Source of the DNA: Chloroflexota bacterium
GTDB lineage: Bacteria; Chloroflexota; Dehalococcoidia; Lucifugimonadales; Lucifugimonadaceae
Direction: 5' to 3'
Assembly (NCBI GenBank): GCA_013204555.1
Contig: JABMNO010000023.1
Coordinates: 1 to 36,445, forward strand
DNA length: 36,445 bases
The notes beneath the pieces are model-generated. The model did no database searches, was not told the DNA's origin, and saw only the letters and a program-made list of their open reading frames with translations. The position numbers and the translations under genes are program-made. Shown here piece by piece: positions 7,662 to 15,394 of this stretch (the stretch's first letter is position 1; each line of letters starts with the position of its first letter).

Positions 7662-8788
7662 AGCTCGGTCCGGCTGACGATCTTCTCCGAGGCCAGTGTG
7701 TATCCGAATCCGGGGCCAGATGGCAGGGGGTAGTAGCCGTCAACTGGCTCGTAGAAGTCGGTATAGAAATGCTGGCTATTCGGATTGATCCGGACGCCCC
7801 ACTCGCCAAGTGGGCAGTTGCGTTCCTGGTGGGCGAATAGGATATGCAGCGCGTTCCGGCAGGACTCGTTTCCGTGTGGGACCACGGCCACCCCGTAAGT
7901 GGAGGCAACAGCGATAATCTTGCGCATCTCGGTCACACCACCGGCCCAGATCGGATCCGGCTGTACAACCGTCGGATTACCCTGCTCAATAACCTGGCGC
8001 ATCTGCCATCGGGTATAGAAATGCTCCCCGAATGCGAGCGGGATTGTCGTCGCCTCCGAGAGTCGTCGATGGGAATCTAGATCATCGAAATTGAACGGCT
8101 CCTCAATCCAACTGACGCCGAACTCTTCCAATCGGCGCGCCAACCTGGTCGCCCACAGGATTGAGTTAACGCGGGGCTGAGAAAGCAGCCAGTCCGTCAT
8201 GATCTCTACGTTCGGCCCCACCGCATCTCTCACGGCTCTGATGAGGGCGACATTGCCCTCGATGCCTTTCTCACCGTGTGAGCCGTTGAAGGGGAGGTAC
8301 CACTTCATTGCGGTGAAGCCCTTCGCCGCATACTCAGCCGATGCCTCAGCAGCGGCGCCCGGGTCCGTGGAGAAGCCAAGCATCCCGGCGTATGCACGAA
8401 CGCTCTCTCGTACTGGACCACCCAATAACTCGTACACCGGCGCGTTCCGTATCTTCCCTACGAGGTCCCACAGCGCCAGATCTAGGACAGCGATCACCGG
8501 CATCCGCTGACGCAAGGCGACGCTGGAGTAGAACATCTCCCAGATCGCTTCGGTGTGGAGCGGGTTCATGCCAATCAGCTGCTGTCCGGCTTCAATGACA
8601 TCGCGCTCAAATCCGTTGGAGACGAACTGCAGGCCCGTCAGCCCCTCATCAGTCTCTATCTCAACGAATGTCTCGGAATGTGGCCCCGGCTGGCGCGGCG
8701 ACATTCCGGCGCGTAACGATTCAAATACCGCCAGACCTTCTTGCGTGCGACCTTCGAGTCGGAAGACCCTGACGTTCGTTATCTTCAT
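7658..8788 (-). CDS. Mandelate racemase/muconate lactonizing enzyme-type enolase
   Basis: A 376-residue enolase-superfamily enzyme. The N-terminal capping domain spans about 1-125. The barrel carries K162 (AMKWYLP), metal ligands D199 (IMTDWLL), E229 or E230 (WIEEPF) and E255 (FGEHFY), and catalytic H305 (VVPHGNE). This lysine/histidine arrangement fits the mandelate racemase subgroup, which abstracts the alpha proton of a carboxylate, for example in sugar-acid dehydration. Expanded enolase families are a noted feature of SAR202 genomes. It is the last gene of a minus-strand run behind an MFS transporter and dhaKL, suggesting uptake and breakdown of a sugar acid or polyol, which is inference. 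Confidence 0.9.
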   Translation of the reverse strand: MKITNVRVFRLEGRTQEGLAVFESLRAGMSPRQPGPHSETFVEIETDEGLTGLQFVSNGFERDVIEAGQQLIGMNPLHTEAIWEMFYSSVALRQRMPVIAVLDLALWDLVGKIRNAPVYELLGGPVRESVRAYAGMLGFSTDPGAAAEASAEYAAKGFTAMKWYLPFNGSHGEKGIEGNVALIRAVRDAVGPNVEIMTDWLLSQPRVNSILWATRLARRLEEFGVSWIEEPFNFDDLDSHRRLSEATTIPLAFGEHFYTRWQMRQVIEQGNPTVVQPDPIWAGGVTEMRKIIAVASTYGVAVVPHGNESCRNALHILFAHQERNCPLGEWGVRINPNSQHFYTDFYEPVDGYYPLPSGPGFGYTLASEKIVSRTEL

Positions 8789-8889
8789 CTTTGAGCACTC
8801 CCTGGGTCGCGAAATTGATTCGGGGCTACCTTAGCTCACACAGGGTATCCACCGGTACGCATGGCATTACTCCTGGCGTGCCTGACGTG

Positions 8890-10158
8890 TCAGGTGATCG
8901 CCCGGAAATTCCTTGATGTGATGTAGAAGTAGATCGGGATGATGCTGACCCCCAACGCGCCGATGATGCCCGAGGCCTCATTGCTGAATAGTTGGGCGAG
9001 AATCCCACCCACCATCCATCCCACCGGGAACAGTTGCATGGTGATTGAAAACATTGAAAATACCCTGCTCCGCATGTGGTCCGGCGCCCGTATCTGCGCA
9101 ACGGTCATTATCGTTGCTGCGTACACCGGACCAACGGCGCCCATGAACACCATTGTGCCAATGCTGAGCGGATAGGAGCGGGAGAAGACAAATATGACCA
9201 TGCCAATCGCCCAGATCGTCGGGGTGATGACCAGGATCAAGGCTTTACGTTTCACGTTCCCGGCAAGTGCCAGTGCGAATGCACCAAATATTGCACCCAG
9301 GCCGAACGATGCCATCAACACACCAAATCCGGCTTCGCCAACTTCAAGTACATCTCGCGCATAAACCGGGATCAACGGCATCACGAACCCGGCGAACAGC
9401 GCCAACAGGTTCAACACCAGCAGGTATCGCAGAACGGAATCGCCTTTGACGAACCGCATTCCCTCGCCGATTTCTTGGAGAGCCGATTTTGCTCCTGCCG
9501 GATTTGCCACTGTGTTATTGCGAATGAGATACGTGATTGCAAACGCAACGAGGTACAGAGCACCCACGACAACGTAGACGGTTGCCACACCCGTGAATCC
9601 CAGCAGTGCACCGCCGATAGCCGGGCCCAGCATCGATCCAATACTGTTCAGAGTCTGACTCAAATAGTTGGCGCTCAGCAGCCGATCTTTGCCAACGATC
9701 TCGATAGCAATGGTCTGGCCTGCGGGCATGCCAAACGCGACTATCCCTCCCTGGATTAGTGCGAATAGAAGAAGGTGCCACGCTTCAATCATGTTTGTAG
9801 CGACTAGATAGCCGATAGCGAAGGCGAGTAGCGCGAGCAAGAAGCGCACGATCGCTAGAATCGTCTTCTTCGGATACCGCTCTGCCACTACCCCGCCATA
9901 GAGAGTCAAAGCGACAATAGCGAGCGCCGGAACACCGTTGACGATTCCCACCCAGGCCTGCGAGTCGGTGAGTTCCAGAGCGAGCCAGGACTGGGCCATG
10001 CTCCGCATCTCGAACCCGAACACGAGGATGCCAACCGACAGGAAGACGTATCTGTAATCGCGGATCTTGAGCAGGCTGATTATGGCCCGTCGGCCAGTTT
10101 CTGCAGTCGGCTCAGGTTGCCCCGCTGTGACCGACTCGTCGTGCTCTGAAGTGGTCAT
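8890..10158 (-). CDS. MFS transporter, EntS/MFS_3-like
   Basis: A 422-residue integral membrane protein with about twelve hydrophobic segments and a soluble N-terminus of about 30 residues. It shows EntS/DHA3-like features: ISLLKIRDYRYVFLSVGILVFG at the start, the loop VVAERYPKKTIL (motif A-like) and MPAGQTIAIEIVGKDRLLSANY mid-protein. Such proteins usually export siderophores, drugs or metabolites by proton antiport, although import cannot be excluded. It lies 33 bases after dhaL and 101 bases before the enolase, all on the minus strand, so co-transcription is likely. A small CTGAC/GTCAG palindrome overlaps its stop codon (8881-8892). Confidence 0.87.
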   Translation of the reverse strand: MTTSEHDESVTAGQPEPTAETGRRAIISLLKIRDYRYVFLSVGILVFGFEMRSMAQSWLALELTDSQAWVGIVNGVPALAIVALTLYGGVVAERYPKKTILAIVRFLLALLAFAIGYLVATNMIEAWHLLLFALIQGGIVAFGMPAGQTIAIEIVGKDRLLSANYLSQTLNSIGSMLGPAIGGALLGFTGVATVYVVVGALYLVAFAITYLIRNNTVANPAGAKSALQEIGEGMRFVKGDSVLRYLLVLNLLALFAGFVMPLIPVYARDVLEVGEAGFGVLMASFGLGAIFGAFALALAGNVKRKALILVITPTIWAIGMVIFVFSRSYPLSIGTMVFMGAVGPVYAATIMTVAQIRAPDHMRSRVFSMFSITMQLFPVGWMVGGILAQLFSNEASGIIGALGVSIIPIYFYITSRNFRAIT

Positions 10159-10191
10159 TATGCGCGGATAAATAAGAGGGGATAAGAGCGG

Positions 10192-10821
10192 TCAGGCGTT
10201 CTCGTGGACCCACTTTTGCACTGCCTGAAGCATGAACATCACGGCGGTGGCACCGGGATCCTGGACGCCGATAGAACGCTCGCCGACCCAACTTGCACGT
10301 GAGACTTTGGATTTCATCTCGATCGTGGCCTTGGTGGCGGCTTCGCAGGCCGCGACCGCGGCGTCCGTGCATTCGACCAACGTCTTGCCGGCAGAGTGAG
10401 CCTCTTCAAAGGCGTTGATAGCCGGGTCGAGGGCATCGAGAAGAGTCTTATCGCCAAGGCTCGCCTTGCCGCGATCCATCAGCCCCTGCATTGCTGCCCG
10501 ACCGATTGGGACAATGTCATCAACTCCGGCTGCGTCATTGCCTTTGACTGCCATTCCCCCCCGCATCAGTGCAGTGGCGAACAGGACGCCAAACGTAGAG
10601 GCGGCGGCCCGGTTGAACGCCATCCCCGATCGTGCGAGCTGGTCGGAAACGGGCTTGCCTTCCAGCTCTGGAAGCCCCGTAACTACCGACGCCATGCCAC
10701 GAGTGACAGTGATACCTAGATCGCCATCGCCTATCAGGGCGTCTAACTCACGCAGAGTGTCAGCCTGAGGCACTACGTCATCAGAAATGATTTTGAGAAG
10801 ACCGAGAATTTCGTCCGCCAT
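10192..10821 (-). CDS. dhaL: Dihydroxyacetone kinase-type subunit DhaL (ADP/ATP-binding)
   Basis: A 209-residue all-alpha DhaL domain protein. The Mg-nucleotide acidic cluster is D27, D32 and D34 (ELDALIGDGDLG), matching the E. coli DhaL spacing. Other family signatures are AFNRAAASTFGVLF, GDKTLLDALDPAI and the C-terminal RASWVGERSIGVQDPGATA. It binds the nucleotide that phosphorylates the substrate held by DhaK. AAGGAAA lies just before the ATG. No DhaM or PTS gene is visible, so direct use of ATP, as in fused Citrobacter-type kinases, is more likely than phosphoenolpyruvate. dhaK lies 253 bases upstream with a plus-strand gene in between, which is unusual. Confidence 0.93.
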   Translation of the reverse strand: MADEILGLLKIISDDVVPQADTLRELDALIGDGDLGITVTRGMASVVTGLPELEGKPVSDQLARSGMAFNRAAASTFGVLFATALMRGGMAVKGNDAAGVDDIVPIGRAAMQGLMDRGKASLGDKTLLDALDPAINAFEEAHSAGKTLVECTDAAVAACEAATKATIEMKSKVSRASWVGERSIGVQDPGATAVMFMLQAVQKWVHENA

Positions 10822-10856
10822 GATTTCCTTCGTTACTAATCTCGAGGCCTACAGAG

Positions 10857-10862
10857 TATATT
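10857..10862 (+). promoter_or_regulatory. Candidate -10 box of the small membrane-protein gene
   Basis: TATATT (five of six consensus bases) ends 6 bases before the ATG at 10869. TTACTA at 10833-10838 is a weak -35 candidate at 18-bp spacing. The spacing fits a leaderless transcript. Confidence 0.4.
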
Positions 10863-10868
10863 TACCTC

Positions 10869-11078
10869 ATGCAAATTAGCGATCTGCTTTCCCGAATCGG
10901 AATCGACAAAGAATCGACCCTCGCCCTGGCCTACGCGCTTGGTGCGGTACTGTCCGGACTGCTTGGGGCCTGGGTAGGCGGCGGACCGGGCCTGATAATT
11001 TTCTTGATAGTTTTCGTTCCGATCGTATTTCTTGCGCTCAGGAACGCCGCTCCCAGGTCGACCCGCCGTCGCCGTTAG
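10869..11078 (+). CDS. Small membrane protein between dhaL and dhaK
   Basis: A 69-residue protein. Hydrophobic stretches at about 18-38 and 41-58 (ALAYALGAVLSGLLGAWVGG and GLIIFLIVFVPIVFLALR) could form one or two membrane spans. It ends with a very basic tail (RSTRRRR), consistent with a cytoplasmic C-terminus. It is encoded opposite to dhaK and dhaL and fills the gap between them; its stop overlaps the dhaK stop by 4 bases. There is no Shine-Dalgarno, but a -10-like TATATT sits at leaderless distance. No family was recognised. The composition resembles its neighbours, so it is probably a real gene rather than a chance frame. Confidence 0.5.
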   Translation: MQISDLLSRIGIDKESTLALAYALGAVLSGLLGAWVGGGPGLIIFLIVFVPIVFLALRNAAPRSTRRRR

Positions 11079-12103
11079 TGGTGCGCCGGGCCTCCCACCT
11101 GCTGAAGCAAGAACGGCGAGTATGCCGGCGCGTCCAGCAACTTCGTCATATCGTCATCCAGCTTGCAAAGGCTGATAGATGCGCCTGACATCTCCATAGA
11201 CGTGGCGTACTCACCAATGAATGCTCGGTGGACCTTGATCCCGCGGTCTGCCAGTATCTGTGAAGTCTTGCCGTAGAGGATGTACAGCTCTTCCGGCGCG
11301 GTCGCTCCCAGGCTATTCACCAGCACGGCCACCGTATCACCGGATGAGAATGGCAGATCGGGAAGAATCCGGTCCATCATCTGACCGGCGATCTCATCTG
11401 CGGTCAGCAACGGCCCCTTTTCAACACCGGGTTCGCCGTGAATGCCCATGCCCATCTCCATCTCGCCAGCGGGAATTTCAAATCCCGGGGTGCCGACGGC
11501 AGGAATGGTGGTGCCGGACAACGCGACGCCCATGCTTCGTGTGTTGAACACGGCTGACTCTGCAATTGCGTGTACGCCGTCCAGGTCACGGCCTTCTTCT
11601 GCTGCCGCTCCGGCGATCTTGAACCCGAAGAATATTCCGGCAACTCCGCGCCTTCGCGCCATCTCCGCATTGGGCGCGGAAGTGACATCGTCGCGGCCCA
11701 GAGTCGTCCTGACGTTGATCCCTTCCATCTCGGCCATCTCAGAGGCCATATCGAAGTTCATCGTGTCGCCAGAGTAGTTGCCGTAGAGATAGAGAACGCC
11801 TTCGCCACTATCGACGGCTTTGGTGACCTCAAGCATGTCCTCGGACGACGGTGATGAGAAGACATTGCCGATGCAGGATCCGGTGGCGAGCCCGGGTCCG
11901 ACGTAGCCCATAAAGAGGGGTAGATGACCGGAGCCTCCGCCGGTGGCGATCGCTACTTTGCCTGCCAGCGGAGCATCAGCGCGAATCAAACCCCGTTTGG
12001 AGCCTTCTATTCGCTTCATATAGTTCGGAAAAGCCGCCAGAATTCCGTCCATAGTCTGATCTTCTACAAGCGACGGGTCGTTGATGATCTTGCGCATTGG
12101 CAT
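11075..12103 (-). CDS. dhaK: Dihydroxyacetone kinase-type subunit DhaK (substrate-binding)
   Basis: A 342-residue DhaK-domain protein. Substrate-binding features are GGGSGH (55-60), NYSGDTMNF with D113, and catalytic H222 (MGIHGEPGVE), which forms the hemiaminal with the keto group of the substrate. The segment after GGGSGH reads LPLFMGYVG where the family usually has EPLHxGFVG, so the pocket may be adapted to something other than dihydroxyacetone, such as a C4 ketose. It acts with DhaL downstream. GGAGG lies about 12 bases before the ATG; a second ATG two codons in is an alternative start. It is the first gene of the minus-strand set with dhaL, the transporter and the enolase. Confidence 0.92.
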   Translation of the reverse strand: MPMRKIINDPSLVEDQTMDGILAAFPNYMKRIEGSKRGLIRADAPLAGKVAIATGGGSGHLPLFMGYVGPGLATGSCIGNVFSSPSSEDMLEVTKAVDSGEGVLYLYGNYSGDTMNFDMASEMAEMEGINVRTTLGRDDVTSAPNAEMARRRGVAGIFFGFKIAGAAAEEGRDLDGVHAIAESAVFNTRSMGVALSGTTIPAVGTPGFEIPAGEMEMGMGIHGEPGVEKGPLLTADEIAGQMMDRILPDLPFSSGDTVAVLVNSLGATAPEELYILYGKTSQILADRGIKVHRAFIGEYATSMEMSGASISLCKLDDDMTKLLDAPAYSPFLLQQVGGPAHH

Positions 12104-12281
12104 TGAACTGCCTGCCTCCGTACTGTGGTGGTTCCGGTAATAGTTCTCAATCTACTGGGATTGGCGACTTTACGTGTGCGCGCCCGCGCAGTCAATTTGC
12201 CCGATAGGCATGAGCCCGAAGCACGAAGCCGCACAAGAAACATTGGTCCCGTGCCGCGGGATAGCAACACTCGGGGAATCG

Positions 12282-12527
12282 TTACCTTTCGGCGAACACG
12301 AAAACGAGCACTCCTAGCATCAAGATCAAGCCTGCAAGTGCCAGGAGTGCGAGTCGCAAGGCGCCAGCCGGACGGTTGCTACGCCCACTTACGCTGATCC
12401 AGAGTGGCACCAAAATCGCTGCCAGTATCGGGATGGGAAAGTCATCCACAAATACGAGGCCAGCAACGGCCAGGCTGATCGCGGTTGCGATGACCAGCCG
12501 AATGTATCTCTGGTTTGTGAGTGTCAT
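12282..12527 (-). CDS. Small three-span membrane protein, hypothetical
   Basis: An 81-residue hydrophobic protein with probable spans at about 9-27, 30-47 and 57-78. The first loop contains VDDFPIP and the second is basic (SGRSNRPAG). No family was recognised. An upstream in-frame reading to 12674 would add a non-hydrophobic stretch with no Shine-Dalgarno, so the ATG beginning MTLTNQRY is preferred. It sits between fmt and dhaK on the same strand but with gaps of about 150-180 bases on both sides, which show no clear element. Confidence 0.55.
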   Translation of the reverse strand: MTLTNQRYIRLVIATAISLAVAGLVFVDDFPIPILAAILVPLWISVSGRSNRPAGALRLALLALAGLILMLGVLVFVFAER

Positions 12528-12683
12528 GTTGAAATCCGGTCTTTCACATAAGGTGACATCAATACTCAGACTCACGTTATTTTCACGTCCCACAGGTGAT
12601 GGCCCCATGAAGATAGTGCGGACACAGATGAACGGGGAGTCACCGGATTTTCCGCTACGTCTCGACACGCTCAACCGGGGCGA

Positions 12684-13613
12684 TCAGGCGTCGAGTACTG
12701 CACCTTCGATATCCGGGTAGCCGCGCAGGAAGGTCTCTGACGTCGCAGCCGCTTTACCTTCCAGTTGTAGCTGCTGCACCTCAAGCTGACCGTCGCCAGT
12801 TCCGATATAAATCACGCCGCGTCCGCCTATGACTTCGCCCGGCGCCAGTGGGTCCTCTGGGCCGATCAACGCCGATAGAATTTTCAGGTTCTGACCATTC
12901 CATGTTGTGAAGGTGCCCGGCCATGGATCGAAGGCGCGTATTTGGCGATGAATCTCAATCGCGGGCATATTCCAGTCGATGCGGCCATCCTGGCGTTTCA
13001 ACAATCGTGACGTAGTGGCACGGGAGTTGTCCTGAGCCGCAGGTGTTATCTCTCCTTTTGCGTAAGCCTGAAGCGTGGGCGGGAGAAGTGCCGCTCCAAT
13101 CTCAAACAGACGCTCTGTTACGGATTCCAGCGAATCTCGGCCTGTGATTGGCTCCGGATCAGATTGTGCGAGCACCGGGCCAGTGTCCATACCGGAGTCG
13201 AGGAGCATGATCGTGACGCCTGTCCACTCATCGCCCTCAAGAATGGCAGTGGCGACGGGGCTTGGCCCGCGGTGTTTCGGAATCAAAGATGGGTGCAGAT
13301 TCAACACGCCCATCCGCGGCAGCACGAGCACGTCATCTGGCAGGAACTTTCCGTAAGCGACGACGACGTAGGCATCGGCCTCCATCCCAGCCAGCTTTGC
13401 CACAGAGCCCTGGTCGCGAAGCTGCTCGGGCTTCCAGACTGTCAAGCCAGCGCTCAAGGCGTAGGCGGCAACAGGTGTCGGAAGCGGCTCTTTTGAGCGG
13501 CCGCGTCGCCGGTCTGGCTGCGTTACAACGGCACAGATTTCATGCCCTGCGGCCGCCAAAGAGGCTAGCGATGGGGTAGCGAATTGTGGAGAGCCAAAGA
13601 AAACCAATTTCAC
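12684..13613 (-). CDS. fmt: Methionyl-tRNA formyltransferase
   Basis: A 309-residue enzyme that transfers formyl from 10-formyltetrahydrofolate to initiator Met-tRNA. The catalytic triad is N105, H107 (NLHPSLIPKHRG) and D143 (LDSGMDTGPV), within one residue of the E. coli positions. The C-terminal domain carries the DPWPGTFTTWNGQNLKI signature. The length is normal (E. coli 315). The start is GTG, with only a distant GAGG as a possible Shine-Dalgarno. It is transcribed away from dnaA, and the gap between the two holds the dnaA promoter. Confidence 0.96.
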   Translation of the reverse strand: MKLVFFGSPQFATPSLASLAAAGHEICAVVTQPDRRRGRSKEPLPTPVAAYALSAGLTVWKPEQLRDQGSVAKLAGMEADAYVVVAYGKFLPDDVLVLPRMGVLNLHPSLIPKHRGPSPVATAILEGDEWTGVTIMLLDSGMDTGPVLAQSDPEPITGRDSLESVTERLFEIGAALLPPTLQAYAKGEITPAAQDNSRATTSRLLKRQDGRIDWNMPAIEIHRQIRAFDPWPGTFTTWNGQNLKILSALIGPEDPLAPGEVIGGRGVIYIGTGDGQLEVQQLQLEGKAAATSETFLRGYPDIEGAVLDA

Positions 13614-13987
13614 TTTTCGATAGCCTCACCTCTGGTCTCGCTGGCCCGCGCGGTCGCGCTGCGAATGCCGCGCGGCTCCATATTTCTGGGAAACAGCGAC
13701 GAGTTTTAATGTGGCGAATTTCGTCGCTCAGATAGGGACCACTAAAAATCGACCCGGATTGCTCTCAGTTATCCCCCGGTTCTACCCGAAATTGCCATGC
13801 GCGAGGGGTTGATTCGAGCAGAGTAGTTCATGATACGTTATACGTTTCCCCGTGGACAAAGACTGTCATGGTCATCGTCGGTAGTTGAGTCCGGGACCAC
13901 TATGTCTGTCCGATCCAATTTTGTGATTTTTGTCAAAAGTCACGACCTTTCCTCATACTCACTTTGCCTTTTTTTAGGAGGATTCCG
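13614..13987. other. fmt-dnaA intergenic region, weak origin candidate
   Basis: 374 bases with no gene. It contains the dnaA promoter and operator-like palindrome (13923-13959) and only degenerate DnaA-box-like nonamers: TGTGGCGAA near 13711, TTATCCCCC near 13770 and CGTGGACAA near 13852, each two mismatches from consensus. No clear AT-rich unwinding tract with a box array was seen, so an origin here is possible but unproven. Confidence 0.35.
13923..13959 (+). promoter_or_regulatory. dnaA promoter with overlapping palindromic operator
   Basis: TTGTCA (13931-13936, five of six) and CATACT (13954-13959, four of six) are 17 bp apart and predict a start near 13966. A near-perfect palindrome overlaps the -35 box: GTGATTTTTG, one base, CAAAAGTCAC (13923-13943, one mismatch). 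A bound regulator there would block the promoter. A transcript starting near 13966 excludes the upstream TTG at 13964 as the start codon. Confidence 0.5.
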
Positions 13988-15340
13988 CTGACTCAATTAC
14001 ACCCGCAACAGCTCTGGAACGCGGCCCTAGGATACCTCCAGGTGGAGATCCCCAGGCCTAATTTCGAAACATGGTTGAAAGACACGACTGCCGTTGGTTT
14101 CCATGGTGAAACTCTGGTAATTGGGACAAAAAGCGCCTTCGCCGCGGAGATGCTTGAAAGGAGACTTTCCTCAACCATATCGAGGGCTGTAGAACGGGTG
14201 GCTAACAAGCCCACTGAAGTCAGTTTTGAAGTCATCAACGGAAATACTCCCACCCCGCCTACGCCCGGTTCAATACAGCGACCCGGTGCGACTGGTGGCT
14301 ACTCAGACGATTCCTGGATTCGACTCAACCCCAAGTTTACGTTCAAGAACTTCGTCACAGGTCCCTCGAACGAACTAGCCCACGCGGCAGCAGCGGCAGT
14401 GGCAGAACGACCGGGTGAGACATATAACCCGCTTTATATCTGGTCTGACACAGGCTTGGGTAAGACACACCTTGTGCAGGCGATTGCGCACGAACTCATT
14501 GAGCGCGGCCTCAACGTTATCTACGTAAGCAGCGAGCGATTCACTAACGAGTACATTCGCGCCATCCGTGAAGGCCAGACTGAGCGCTTCAGGGAGAGGT
14601 ACCGGACTGCAGACGCTCTTCTGATTGATGACATTCAGTTCATCGCCGGAAAGGAGCAAACGCAGGAAGGCTTCTTCCACACGTTCAACGAACTGCACAT
14701 GCATGGTCGGCAGGTAGTCGTCACCGGTGATGAGCCAGCTCGCAAATCGCTTCTGGAAGAGCGCATCCAGTCTCGGTTGGAAGGTGGACTGGTCGTCGAT
14801 GTCACAGCGCCTGATTACGAGACCCGCGTAGCAATTCTCCGCAACAAGGCGGACGCCCTTGGCGTCACATTGAGCCAGGACGTGCTGGACCTGCTGGCAC
14901 GCAAGCAACTATCCAATGTCCGGGAGCTTGAAGGCGCCCTGAACAAGATCGTCGCTTACGCCCATTTGACCAGGGCGCCGCTGACCGTCGATACAGTTAG
15001 TTCGATGCTTGCGGACATGTTCGCGGCCGGACGACAGCAGCCTGCGAAGCCTGAAATGGTCATGGAAGTTGTGTCTGAGCACTTTGGTGTTGAGATAGAA
15101 GTCCTATGCGGACGTCGCCGCGATAAGCACACTGCTCTCGCACGCCGAGTTGCGATGTACCTGTTGCGGGAAGAGAGCCGGCTTTCATCAACCCGCATTG
15201 GCAACACACTTGGCGGTAAGGATCATTCAACGGTCCTGTACGCCCAGAAGCGGCTGGAATCGCAGATGGAGCAGGACCCTCTCCTGCGGCAAGACGTGGT
15301 TCACGTACGCCAGATCATTGCGGCGCGGAAAGCAACTTAA
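13988..15340 (+). CDS. dnaA: Chromosomal replication initiator DnaA
   Basis: A 450-residue DnaA. Domain I begins TQLHPQQLWNAALGYL. The AAA+ domain III has Walker A S153-D-T-G-L-G-K-T160, in which the usual first glycine is serine, and Walker B LLIDD (D214, D215). Domain IV carries CGRRRDKHTALARRVAMYLLRE and the DNA-binding signature GGKDHSTV (409-416), where most homologues have GGRDH. The best start is CTG at 13988: it has a perfect AGGAGG (13976-13981) six bases upstream and gives the normal N-terminus. An in-frame TTG at 13964 would place that Shine-Dalgarno inside the gene and the predicted transcript begins after it. A strong hairpin follows the stop. Confidence 0.96.
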   Translation: MTQLHPQQLWNAALGYLQVEIPRPNFETWLKDTTAVGFHGETLVIGTKSAFAAEMLERRLSSTISRAVERVANKPTEVSFEVINGNTPTPPTPGSIQRPGATGGYSDDSWIRLNPKFTFKNFVTGPSNELAHAAAAAVAERPGETYNPLYIWSDTGLGKTHLVQAIAHELIERGLNVIYVSSERFTNEYIRAIREGQTERFRERYRTADALLIDDIQFIAGKEQTQEGFFHTFNELHMHGRQVVVTGDEPARKSLLEERIQSRLEGGLVVDVTAPDYETRVAILRNKADALGVTLSQDVLDLLARKQLSNVRELEGALNKIVAYAHLTRAPLTVDTVSSMLADMFAAGRQQPAKPEMVMEVVSEHFGVEIEVLCGRRRDKHTALARRVAMYLLREESRLSSTRIGNTLGGKDHSTVLYAQKRLESQMEQDPLLRQDVVHVRQIIAARKAT

Positions 15341-15357
15341 CCGAACGTCGCATATTG

Positions 15358-15394
15358 CGAAAATGGGTGTAGCCATTGGCTGCACCCATTTTCG
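15358..15394. terminator. Hairpin downstream of dnaA
   Basis: CGAAAATGGGTG (15358-15369) pairs with CACCCATTTTCG (15383-15394), and AGCC/GGCT extends the stem around an ATT loop. The stem has about 16 pairs with A-rich and T-rich bases at its foot. It begins 17 bases after the dnaA stop and could terminate both dnaA and any transcript arriving from the other side. Confidence 0.75.

Noticed and set aside
12064..12270. 68-codon minus-strand frame upstream of dhaK
   Set aside because: Overlaps the dhaK start in another frame; Arg/Ser-rich with no similarity or Shine-Dalgarno.
13964..13987. TTG start for dnaA
   Set aside because: It would encode the AGGAGG sequence and lies before the predicted transcript start; CTG 13988 gives the normal N-terminus.
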